Source of the DNA: Erythrobacter sp.
GTDB taxonomy: Bacteria > Pseudomonadota > Alphaproteobacteria > Sphingomonadales > Sphingomonadaceae
Length of the DNA stretch: 64,000 bases
Assembly: GCA_025698865.1 (NCBI GenBank)
Contig: JAILWQ010000001.1
Coordinates: 62,001 to 126,000, forward strand
Direction: 5' to 3'
Under the pieces are notes generated by a model. That model was not told where the DNA came from. It made no database searches and saw only the letters and a list, made by a program, of their open reading frames with translations. Shown in pieces: positions 56,738 through 64,000 of the stretch; position 1 is the stretch's first letter, and each line of letters opens with the position of its first letter. The translations under genes were made by a program, and so were the position numbers.

Positions 56738-58969
56738 TTATGAATGTTCGTCGGGCTCCTCAGGTATATCCGGAGCCTCAACATCTTCTTCCTCTCCTTC
56801 GGGCATGGCCAAAGGCTCCGGTTGTCGTGGGGGATTGTCCGGACGAAACCGAGCACGAAAATCTTGTTGGTCGTTTAGACGAATTAAGACCGGATTTTCG
56901 CAGGAGGACGCCTTACCGAAAACGACGGCGTGTCGAGGTTGCATAGATGGCAGCACGGCAGCGTAATCCGAGCCAATGTAGTTACCGAGAAAGTCCTTCC
57001 CGGTGTCGTCGAAGGTCCGCATTGCAAAGATAGTGTTACATTGGTTCAGAATGGTCTTGGTCACATTGGCAGTTCGCTGTGTTATCAGCAGACAGCCCAA
57101 ACCGTATTTGCGCCCTTGGAGAATCGCTCGTGCGCTCGTCGCGGTCGCCATCTTATCGCCATCTGCCGCAACTGAATTCCATTCAGGCACGAGCGAGTGG
57201 GCCTCCTCATATACCAGACAGAGCCGGGCTTCATCAGTCATACCAAGCTCTTGACATACAAACAGCGCCGCATCGGAAAAAATGGCTGTGATTTCCGAAG
57301 GCGTGAGGTGGGCAAGGTCAGCGTTACCATTAAACATCCCTGAAACCTGTTTGGTCACCCGGAACTGCGCCGGGTTTATGACCCACAGATAATGGTCGTC
57401 CTCCGCTGCCATGAACTCCCGCATCTTACGGAAAACGGCTTGTTTGAAGCGGTGACGTGAGCCGCCTTGTTCCTTGTTCTGGTTTGCAACTCCTCCTCGC
57501 CCTGCGGTTGTAAGGAAGTCGCGTCGCACCTGCTCGTGCACAGGGTCGATAAAATCTTCGAGTAGGTTCTCATACTGATTGGTCAAATCGAGGCAGACTA
57601 CCTTAATACCGCGCGCGATCATTCGCTCAACGAGTTCGATCGCGAGATAACTCTTGCCCACGCCCAAAATACCGAGGATCGCCGTGTTATGGGTGACACA
57701 TTCTGAGGGATCGAGTCTCACCCCATACGGGGTCGCCGGAAAATGCCCAATGCAGTCATCCTCGGGACCGCCTTCAAGTTTCTCTAGTAGAAACACTGGG
57801 GCATTCATTCGAGGCATCCAAGGCACCGGGCGGAACCGGCGATCGCCATTGTCCCATGCCCCGATCTTGCGAGCTTTGGCGCGTGCGTACCCGTACTTGT
57901 TTTTCTGTTGCACAACCTCGTCACGGGTAACGCCGTCGACTATTTGATAGATGACGCTCTGGTTCTCACCAATTCGTGCCTCAGCAAGCGAGCCTTCAGC
58001 CAGTCCAATTTCGTTGGTCACTTCGAACTGTAGATACTCTGGGCTCGTGTCGGTATCGACAATGCCGCACAGACGGTCGATCCATTGGAGGGCTCGAATT
58101 TCCGCTTTGTCCTCATCTGTCACCGCAATTGACACGGCCATTCCGTCAGCCGCTTTGCCCCTACCATCGTAGAACGCTGCAAGTCGATTGGGCAGCGAGG
58201 ATGTCAGGACCCGTAGGAGGTTTCCTTCATCTCGCCCCACGTAATTCAGCGCCACGCCAAGCTGCGGGGGGCCATGCTGGTCTGAGATAACCATCGGAGT
58301 ACCTCGGCTAATCGTCTTGGCTTCCGCTTGCCGGACAAGAACGATACCCGGCGATTGATGCGCGGCGACCGAGCCGATCAAATCTGCGTGATTGATAGGC
58401 TTAGGTTGATCGACAAACCACCCGATGTACTTTGCAATACCCTCAAGAGGGCGAACAAAAGCTATTATCGCAAAAGTACTTAGTATCGCAAAGACTTCAG
58501 TTGCTGAGTTCCTGTGAAACAACCATACAGCGGCGGCAATCAACACGCCGAAGATGATATTCGGGCTTCCCAATCCGATGACAGCGCGCTCAAACACTCG
58601 CCAACTAGTAGGGGGCTCCTCGCCTAAGGGTGCACGAAATATGAGCAGAAGCATCGAAACCGAAGCAATAACCGCGCAATAACCGATCATCGCCCCCAAA
58701 ACGTATGCGTCGTTGGTCCACGGAAACACGACCGGGAGGGCAGGCGCTAAAGCCAGCATTGCCGTCAAACCATTGATGAGGGCACCAGAAGGTGGGGTAA
58801 AGTAGGGGTTCAGAATGCGGCTACCAAAGAGCAAGCTAGCGATACCGCCGTAGAGCCAGATGGCGTTCTCATTCGGTTGCAGGCCAGTATCGACGAAGCC
58901 CGCCTGTACGAAAAGCAATACTGCACCGTATACAAGCAGTGCTCCTGCTCGGACTTTAGATTCTGACAT
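56738..58969 (-). CDS. Membrane-anchored HerA-like ATPase (DUF87-type)
   Basis: This 743-aa protein has about six N-terminal membrane helices (roughly residues 8-26, 36-50, 62-82, 88-112, 136-152, 157-174). A beta-rich linker follows, then a HerA/FtsK-type ATPase: Walker A GILGVGKS at 433-440, Walker B LCLVYEEAH at 583-591, LLITQR at 627-632 and NTIFAMRT. The C-terminus is Pro/Glu rich. HerA-type motors move DNA and occur in several phage-defence systems, but a membrane version as a single gene has no assigned role known to me. The GC content is visibly lower than the neighbours, suggesting transfer. ATG 58969 follows GAGGGG; the TTG at 58984 is less likely. Confidence 0.85.
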   Translation of the reverse strand: MSESKVRAGALLVYGAVLLFVQAGFVDTGLQPNENAIWLYGGIASLLFGSRILNPYFTPPSGALINGLTAMLALAPALPVVFPWTNDAYVLGAMIGYCAVIASVSMLLLIFRAPLGEEPPTSWRVFERAVIGLGSPNIIFGVLIAAAVWLFHRNSATEVFAILSTFAIIAFVRPLEGIAKYIGWFVDQPKPINHADLIGSVAAHQSPGIVLVRQAEAKTISRGTPMVISDQHGPPQLGVALNYVGRDEGNLLRVLTSSLPNRLAAFYDGRGKAADGMAVSIAVTDEDKAEIRALQWIDRLCGIVDTDTSPEYLQFEVTNEIGLAEGSLAEARIGENQSVIYQIVDGVTRDEVVQQKNKYGYARAKARKIGAWDNGDRRFRPVPWMPRMNAPVFLLEKLEGGPEDDCIGHFPATPYGVRLDPSECVTHNTAILGILGVGKSYLAIELVERMIARGIKVVCLDLTNQYENLLEDFIDPVHEQVRRDFLTTAGRGGVANQNKEQGGSRHRFKQAVFRKMREFMAAEDDHYLWVINPAQFRVTKQVSGMFNGNADLAHLTPSEITAIFSDAALFVCQELGMTDEARLCLVYEEAHSLVPEWNSVAADGDKMATATSARAILQGRKYGLGCLLITQRTANVTKTILNQCNTIFAMRTFDDTGKDFLGNYIGSDYAAVLPSMQPRHAVVFGKASSCENPVLIRLNDQQDFRARFRPDNPPRQPEPLAMPEGEEEDVEAPDIPEEPDEHS

Positions 58970-59066
58970 GAACCCGCCCCTCAATCATCACGGTTGATTG
59001 GCTAATTGGCAGTACCGAAGCAAGCTTTAGCGGACCCGAAAGGGAATTTTCATCAAGCGCCGTTCC

Positions 59067-59086
59067 GCGATTGCTGACGCAATCGC
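59067..59086. repeat. Perfect short hairpin in the spacer between lepA and the HerA-like gene
   Basis: GCGATTGC at 59067-59074 pairs with GCAATCGC at 59079-59086 around a 4-base loop. A further bulged dyad (GGGTTCGGC and GCCGACCC, about 59110-59130) and the composite hairpin at 59168-59207 follow within 80 bases. The 246-base spacer (58970-59215) shows no coding sequence. Confidence 0.6.
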
Positions 59087-59167
59087 TCCATGCGTCGCGT
59101 GACGTCAGTCGGGTTCGGCTGCGCCGACCCGCTGGCCGATGCTCGCGATGCGCTGGCGCGCACCGGC

Positions 59168-59207
59168 TTCTAACTTGTCGCTTGCTTCGCAAGCTCTGGC
59201 GTTAGGC
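59168..59207. repeat. Composite hairpin after lepA with attC-like end boxes
   Basis: TTCTAAC at 59168-59174 faces GTTAGGC at 59201-59207. Between them GCTTGC-TTC-GCAAGC forms an inner stem flanked by unpaired spacers of 5 and 6 bases. The outer boxes resemble integron attC R-boxes, but the 40-base length is below the usual attC range. It begins 9 bases after the lepA stop on the minus strand, so a transcription end structure is the simpler reading. Confidence 0.5.
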
Positions 59208-59215
59208 GCCTTCGC

Positions 59216-61051
59216 TCACTCCTCCCCCATCCGCAGCGCCGCGATAAACGCCTCCTGCGGAATGCTCACATTGCCGTATTCCCGCATCCGCGCCTTGCCC
59301 TTCTTCTGCTTTTCCAGCAGCTTCTTCTTGCGCGTGATGTCGCCGCCGTAGCACTTGGCGGTCACGTCCTTGCGCAGGGCGGCGATGGTCTCGCGGGCGA
59401 TCACCTTTCCGCCGATCGCGGCCTGGATCGGGATCTTGAACAGGTGGCGCGGGATGAGGTCCTTGAGGCGCTCGCACATGCCGCGGCCGCGTTCCTCGGC
59501 CACGCTGCGGTGGACGATCAGGGACAGCGCGTCGACCGGCTCGTTGTTGACGAGGATGTTCATCTTCACGAGGTCGCCTTCGCGAAGGCCGATCTGCTCG
59601 TAATCGAAGCTGGCATAGCCGCGGCTGATGCTCTTCAGCCGGTCGTAGAAGTCGAACACCACCTCGTTCAGCGGCAGCTCGTAGCTCACCTGCGCGCGGC
59701 CGCCGACATAGGTCAGATTGGTCTGGATGCCGCGCCGGTCCTGGCACAGCTTGAGGATCGGGCCGAGATATTCGTCGGGCGTGTAGATCACCGCCTTGAT
59801 CCACGGCTCCTCGATCGTCTCGATCCGGTTGACGTCGGGCCAGTCGGCGGGATTGTGGATGTCGATCGTCTTGGCATCCTCCATCTTGGTGTGGCCGAGA
59901 TGGACCCGGTAGACGACCGAGGGCGCGGTGGTGATGAGGTCGAGATCGTATTCGCGGCTGAGGCGCTCCTGAATGATCTCCAGATGCAGCAGGCCGAGGA
60001 AGCCCGCGCGGAAGCCGAAGCCCAGCGCGGCGGAGCTTTCCATCTCGTAGCTGAAGCTGGCATCGTTGAGGCGCAGCTTGCCGATGCTCTCGCGCAGCTT
60101 CTCGAAATCGGCGGCGTCGACCGGGAACAGGCCGCAGAAGACCACCGGCTGCACTTCCTTGTACCCCTTGAGCGGTTCCGGCGCGCCGTTCTTGACCGTG
60201 GTGATGGTGTCGCCGACGCGGGCCTGCTCCACCTCCTTGATCTGGGCGGTGATGAAGCCGATCTCGCCCGGGCCGATCTCGGGCAGGTCGACGCGCTTGG
60301 GCGTGAAGGCGCCGACCCGGTCGACGAGGTGCTGGGTGCCGCCCTGCATGAACTTCACGTTCAGCCCCTTGTGCAGGTAGCCGTCGATCACGCGGACGAG
60401 GATGACCACGCCGAGATAGGGGTCGTACCAGCTGTCGACCAGCATGGCCTTGAGCGGCGCGGCGCGGTCGCCCTGCGGCGGGGGGATGCGGGCGACGAGC
60501 GCTTCGAGCACGTCCTCCACCCCGATGCCGGACTTGGCCGAGGCGAGGACCGCCCCGCCCTCCTGCCACGGGCCGGTCGCCTCGATGCCGACGATCTCCT
60601 CGATTTCCTCGGCCACCCGCTCGGGCTCGGCGGCGGGCAGGTCGATCTTGTTGATGACGGGGACGATCTCGTGATCGTGCTCGATCGACTGGTAGACATT
60701 GGCGAGCGTCTGCGCCTCGACCCCTTGCGCCGCATCGACCACCAGCAGCGCGCCCTCGCACGCGGCAAGGGAGCGACTGACCTCGTAGGCGAAGTCGACA
60801 TGGCCGGGCGTGTCCATGAGGTTGAGCTCGTAGGTCTCGCCATCCTTAGCGGTGTAGGAAAGGCGCACGGTCTGCGCCTTGATGGTGATCCCGCGCTCCT
60901 TCTCGATGTCCATGTTATCAAGGACTTGCTCGGACATCTCGCGATCCGTCAGCCCCCCGCAAAACTGGATCAACCGATCCGCGAGGGTCGACTTCCCATG
61001 GTCGATGTGGGCTATTATGCTGAAATTGCGGATTCTGGAGAGGTCGGTCAT
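59216..61051 (-). CDS. lepA: Translation elongation factor 4 (LepA)
   Basis: This 611-aa ribosomal GTPase acts on stalled or mispositioned ribosomes and helps initiation. G-domain motifs AHIDHGKST near residue 14, DTPGH and NKID are present, followed by the EF-G-like domains and the LepA-specific C-terminus ([32 protein letters not shown]). ATG 61051 gives the family N-terminus [19 protein letters not shown]; the frame to 61288 runs into the spacer and neighbouring gene. The HerA-like gene follows 246 bases downstream on the same strand. Confidence 0.97.
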   Translation of the reverse strand: MTDLSRIRNFSIIAHIDHGKSTLADRLIQFCGGLTDREMSEQVLDNMDIEKERGITIKAQTVRLSYTAKDGETYELNLMDTPGHVDFAYEVSRSLAACEGALLVVDAAQGVEAQTLANVYQSIEHDHEIVPVINKIDLPAAEPERVAEEIEEIVGIEATGPWQEGGAVLASAKSGIGVEDVLEALVARIPPPQGDRAAPLKAMLVDSWYDPYLGVVILVRVIDGYLHKGLNVKFMQGGTQHLVDRVGAFTPKRVDLPEIGPGEIGFITAQIKEVEQARVGDTITTVKNGAPEPLKGYKEVQPVVFCGLFPVDAADFEKLRESIGKLRLNDASFSYEMESSAALGFGFRAGFLGLLHLEIIQERLSREYDLDLITTAPSVVYRVHLGHTKMEDAKTIDIHNPADWPDVNRIETIEEPWIKAVIYTPDEYLGPILKLCQDRRGIQTNLTYVGGRAQVSYELPLNEVVFDFYDRLKSISRGYASFDYEQIGLREGDLVKMNILVNNEPVDALSLIVHRSVAEERGRGMCERLKDLIPRHLFKIPIQAAIGGKVIARETIAALRKDVTAKCYGGDITRKKKLLEKQKKGKARMREYGNVSIPQEAFIAALRMGEE

Positions 61052-61112
61052 TGCGCCGCCGCCTTTAGCCGCGCGGCGGGCGGTCGCCAAGCGGGGTGTT
61101 GGCGGGGTGTGT

Positions 61113-63314
61113 CTATGCGCCGAAAGGCGCGCAGGAGGCGTCGATCTCGACCTCGGCGAACCGGCGTTCTTTCGCGGGCGAAGACCGCTCGCCACCGGCG
61201 AGATCACGCCCTTCGGCCGCCGTCCTTGCCTCCGGTGGCATCTCGAGCGGCGAAGCCCGGTGGCGGGTGCAGAGCCGGTCCGATCCATCGCTGATCAGCG
61301 GAATCTCGAATTCCACGCCCTGCGCCGCACCCTTCGTACGCTGCACCGTGGCGATGACGAGCTGGCCGCCTCCCAGATCGAGCACGAATTTCGTGCCCAG
61401 GGGCACATTGGCCAGCCCTTCGATGAGAGCGCCGGTCTTCGAAAGGTTGCGCATCACCGCGTGGTAGCGGCAGTCCTCGTGGATGACGCCGATGCGCCTG
61501 AACACGGAGCGACGGCTGGCACGATAGCGCGCCGGTCCGCGCGCTTCGAAGGCGAGCGGCCCGTTCGCGCTTCGCTCCAGAATGTCCGCCTGCGACAGCG
61601 GAGCGGAGAAGATATACCCCTGAATGTGGCTCGCCCCCCGCGCGATCACCAGTTCCAGTTCGTCCTTGCTTTCCACCCCTTCGGCGACAGTCTGCATCTC
61701 AAGCGCCTGCGCCAGATTGACGATCGCGCTCATGATCGCGGGGTTGTTGTTTCCCGGCTCGGTACAGCCCCGCACGAAGCTCTGGTCGATCTTGATCTTG
61801 TCGAACGGCGCGGTCCGCAAGTAGCTGAGCGAGGAATAGCCGGTGCCGAAATCATCGAGCGCCAGGCGCACGCCGAGCTTCTTGATATCCTCGAACTTGC
61901 GCTGGGTTCGTTCCGAACCTCCGAGGAAGACCGATTCGGTAATCTCGAGCTCGAGCCGCGAGGGTTTGAGCCCGGTGTCGAACAGCACCTCCTCGACCCG
62001 GGTCGGGAAATCGTCGCATTCGAATTGCAGCGCCGAGATGTTCACCGCCACGCCGATCTCGTCAGGCCAGCCGCACGCATCCCGGCACACCTGAGCGAGC
62101 GCCCATTCACCGAGCGGCTTGATCATGTCGATGTCCTCGGCGACCGGAATGAACTCCGCCGGGGATATGGTTCCGCGCTCGGGATGATCCCACCGCATCA
62201 ACGCCTCGAAGCACGCGACCTCGCGCGTTCCGGCGGAGACGATCGGCTGGTAGTGCATGGCGAGCTGGTTCGTATCGAGGACGCCGCGCAAATCCTCTTC
62301 GATCTGCCGCCGACGCTTGGCGCCTTCCTTCATCTCGCTCGAATAGAAACGATACTGACCCCTGCCCTCGCCCTTGGCGGCGTAGAGGGCAAGGTCGGCC
62401 GCCTTCACCACTGCGTCAGGTTCCATCCCGTCATAAGGGGCGATCGCCACTCCGATCGAGACACCGATCACCAGCCGCGATCCGTTGATCGGATAGGGTT
62501 GCGAGATCATCTGGATGAGGCGCTGGCTCAATTCGCCGAGAACGCCGCGATCATCGACGTCGGGCAGGATGATGTTGAACTCGTCGCCGCCGGGCCGTCC
62601 CACCTCGCCGCGATTGCCGACGATCTTGGTGATGCGTGCGGCAACCTGCTTGAGCAATTCGTCGCCGACCGGGTGGCCATAGGTGTCGTTGACCTGCTTG
62701 AAGCGATCGAGATCGAGCATCGCATAGGCGCAGGACCGCCTGGAACTGCGATAGCTCGCGAGGATGTTCGCGAGCGACATGTCCATCCGCCGCCGGTTCG
62801 CGAGGCCGGTCAGATCGTCATGCTGCGCCAGACGCTCCGTATTGCGTTCACGGTCGCGACTTTCGGTAATGTCGCGCGCGCTGCCCCGGTAACCCTGGAA
62901 TTCGCCATGCGCGTCGAACAGGGCCTTGCCGGCGATCTCCCACAGCAGGACCTTCCCGTCGTGGCTGACATTAACCGGGAGAGGGTTGATCGTGTTGCGC
63001 GCGCCGAGCAGGAAGGCCAGCGGTCGCTGCGACCTGTCCTCTGCCGCCTCGGCCTCCGTTGCGAAAAGGGAACCGAACGGCTGGCCGATCAGGTCATGCT
63101 CCGCCCAGCCATATCTGCGGTACACCGTGTCGGAGAGGTAGGAGAGCCTGTTCTCCGCATCGGTCGCCCAGAACCACCCCTGCCCGGACGCTTCGTAACT
63201 ATCAAGCAGCTCTAGTCGCCGGCGGTCGTCGAAACCCCGTCTGGATACCGCAAAACCCGGCCCGTCCCTGTCGGCGAAACCGGTTCCGCGGGACAATAAC
63301 CGGATAAACGACAC
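61113..63314 (-). CDS. PAS-GGDEF-EAL-PilZ cyclic di-GMP signalling protein
   Basis: This 733-aa multidomain cytoplasmic protein has PAS at about 45-150 ([33 protein letters not shown]) and GGDEF at about 165-325 with an intact GGDEF at 242-246. EAL follows at about 335-585 with CFEALMRW (370-372), [10 protein letters not shown] and KIDQSF. PilZ covers about 597-672 ([24 protein letters not shown]). Both synthesis and degradation sites look complete, with a built-in receptor domain. The start is unclear: GTG 63314 has GGGGAG upstream, while ATG 63461 would add 49 unusual residues. It is divergent from the ferredoxin-NADP reductase gene. Confidence 0.9.
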   Translation of the reverse strand: MSFIRLLSRGTGFADRDGPGFAVSRRGFDDRRRLELLDSYEASGQGWFWATDAENRLSYLSDTVYRRYGWAEHDLIGQPFGSLFATEAEAAEDRSQRPLAFLLGARNTINPLPVNVSHDGKVLLWEIAGKALFDAHGEFQGYRGSARDITESRDRERNTERLAQHDDLTGLANRRRMDMSLANILASYRSSRRSCAYAMLDLDRFKQVNDTYGHPVGDELLKQVAARITKIVGNRGEVGRPGGDEFNIILPDVDDRGVLGELSQRLIQMISQPYPINGSRLVIGVSIGVAIAPYDGMEPDAVVKAADLALYAAKGEGRGQYRFYSSEMKEGAKRRRQIEEDLRGVLDTNQLAMHYQPIVSAGTREVACFEALMRWDHPERGTISPAEFIPVAEDIDMIKPLGEWALAQVCRDACGWPDEIGVAVNISALQFECDDFPTRVEEVLFDTGLKPSRLELEITESVFLGGSERTQRKFEDIKKLGVRLALDDFGTGYSSLSYLRTAPFDKIKIDQSFVRGCTEPGNNNPAIMSAIVNLAQALEMQTVAEGVESKDELELVIARGASHIQGYIFSAPLSQADILERSANGPLAFEARGPARYRASRRSVFRRIGVIHEDCRYHAVMRNLSKTGALIEGLANVPLGTKFVLDLGGGQLVIATVQRTKGAAQGVEFEIPLISDGSDRLCTRHRASPLEMPPEARTAAEGRDLAGGERSSPAKERRFAEVEIDASCAPFGA

Positions 63315-63496
63315 TCTGGCTGGCTCCCCGCGATCATCGGGCGCGGCATTTCTTCTGCGACGCGATCCGCGCCCGGAATAGGCCGGAAAACTTGACGATT
63401 GCCTAACCGGCTGACCTCCTACCCCACGGGGCAGCTTGTCACCGCAGCATGTCCGCGCCATGATCGCAACGCGTTCGCGGCTTTCGGAGAAACGCC

Positions 63497-64000
63497 ATGC
63501 GACATATCGCGATTATCGGGTCCGGGCCGGCAGGCTATTACACTGCCGAAGCCGCGCAGAAGAAGTGGGGCGAGGAGGTCAGGGTCGATGTCTTCGACCG
63601 TCTGCCCGTCCCTTTCGGCCTGATCCGCAGCGGGGTGGCTCCGGACCACCAGTCAATCAAGGGCGTCTCGCGCCGTTACGAGCAGACCGCTCTCGGGGAC
63701 AGCGTGCGTCTGGTGGGCAATGTCGACATCGGGACCGATGTCTCGATCGCCGACCTTCAGGAGCTTTACGACGCAGTGGTCATCGCTACCGGAGCGCCGG
63801 AGGATCGCCCGATCAGCCTGCCCGGCGACAACCTTGGCAATGTCTTCGGCAGCGCGGCTTTCGTCGGATGGTACAATGGACATCCGAAATTCGCAGGGCT
63901 CGCGCCCGATCTCTCGGGCCGTCGGGCGGTCGTCATCGGCATGGGCAACGTGGCGCTCGACGTTGCGCGCATCCTGTCGAAGACACGCCGGGAGTTCGCC
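63497..64000 (+). CDS. Ferredoxin-NADP reductase, adrenodoxin reductase-like (partial)
   Basis: The first 168 codons are present and the gene runs off the window. The N-terminus has the FAD motif IAIIGSGPAGYYTAEAA, VDVFDRLPVPFGLIRSGVAPDHQSIKGV (family hallmark of FprA/adrenodoxin reductase enzymes), VVIATGAPEDRP and the NADP motif VVIGMGNVALDVARIL. It transfers electrons between NADPH and ferredoxin. GGAGA lies 5 bases before the ATG. It could supply or use the reduced ferredoxin of KorAB, but that is inference. Confidence 0.92.
   Translation, partial: MRHIAIIGSGPAGYYTAEAAQKKWGEEVRVDVFDRLPVPFGLIRSGVAPDHQSIKGVSRRYEQTALGDSVRLVGNVDIGTDVSIADLQELYDAVVIATGAPEDRPISLPGDNLGNVFGSAAFVGWYNGHPKFAGLAPDLSGRRAVVIGMGNVALDVARILSKTRREFA

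Noticed and set aside
59168..59207. A true integron attC site
   Set aside because: End boxes are similar, but the 40-base span is below the normal attC size, no integrase is present and it lies at the 3' end of lepA; kept only as a low-interest observation.
60879..63215. A 778-codon plus-strand frame opposite lepA and the GGDEF-EAL gene
   Set aside because: It is antisense to two well-recognised proteins and its translation has low-complexity Arg/His/Ala-rich character.

Overview
The window is a dense, GC-rich (roughly 65% by eye) chromosomal segment of an alphaproteobacterium, most likely a sphingomonad of the Erythrobacteraceae (Erythrobacter/Qipengyuania/Altererythrobacter type). This lineage call is inference. 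It rests on the ImuA-ImuB-DnaE2 mutasome, LexA boxes of the alphaproteobacterial GTTC-N7-GTTC form, PstA with the long alphaproteobacterial N-terminal domain, an XrtA/PEP-CTERM-type sugar transferase and an sdhC-sdhD-sdhA operon. I see no tRNA, rRNA, CRISPR array or insertion sequence, and no gene-free stretch longer than about 250 bases.

Layout. 1-3656: phosphate uptake and signalling (pstC end, pstA, pstB, phoU, phoB). 3670-14665: a DNA-damage region on the minus strand. A LexA box overlaps the start of a radical SAM DNA-repair gene, followed by udgX, dnaE2 and an extensin-like gene. A second LexA box precedes imuA-imuB. A PilZ gene and a hydrolase gene sit between the two operons on the other strand. 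14802-21483: a stress flavin/PLP-fold protein, two transporters, panB, a DUF475 membrane protein and an SBF-like transporter. 21501-24988: a TPR lipoprotein, an XrtA-type sugar transferase and a small membrane protein. 25062-28398: a RamB-like regulator divergent from isocitrate lyase. 28506-31522: 2-oxoacid:ferredoxin oxidoreductase korAB. 31690-38905: hydrolase, rppH, TPR protein, rsmB, guaB, 3-hydroxybutyrate dehydrogenase, a zinc peptidase and a secreted unknown. 38933-41699: M56 peptidase/BlaI pair facing a ClpP-like gene across a dyad operator. 41701-45276: zinc-motif lipoprotein and sdhA-sdhD-sdhC, with no sdhB. 45379-52322: SDR, prmA, DUF2459 protein, ligA, recN, bamD. 52404-55731: Tad-type pseudopilin/TadG locus. 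55891-58969: an HTH protein and a visibly lower-GC, membrane-anchored HerA-like ATPase that looks acquired. 59216-64000: lepA, a PAS-GGDEF-EAL-PilZ protein and the start of a ferredoxin-NADP reductase.

How the parts work together. The clearest system is the SOS response. Two LexA-boxed operons would co-induce the error-prone polymerase DnaE2, its partners ImuA and ImuB, the covalent uracil-DNA binder UdgX and a radical SAM enzyme. Central carbon genes (aceA with its regulator, korAB, sdhCDA, bdhA) point to growth on acetate, fatty acids or polyhydroxybutyrate. The most novel-looking items are the LexA-controlled radical SAM/UdgX/DnaE2 operon, the HerA-like membrane ATPase in an atypical-GC island, and the BlaI/M56/ClpP-like protease-regulator cluster.
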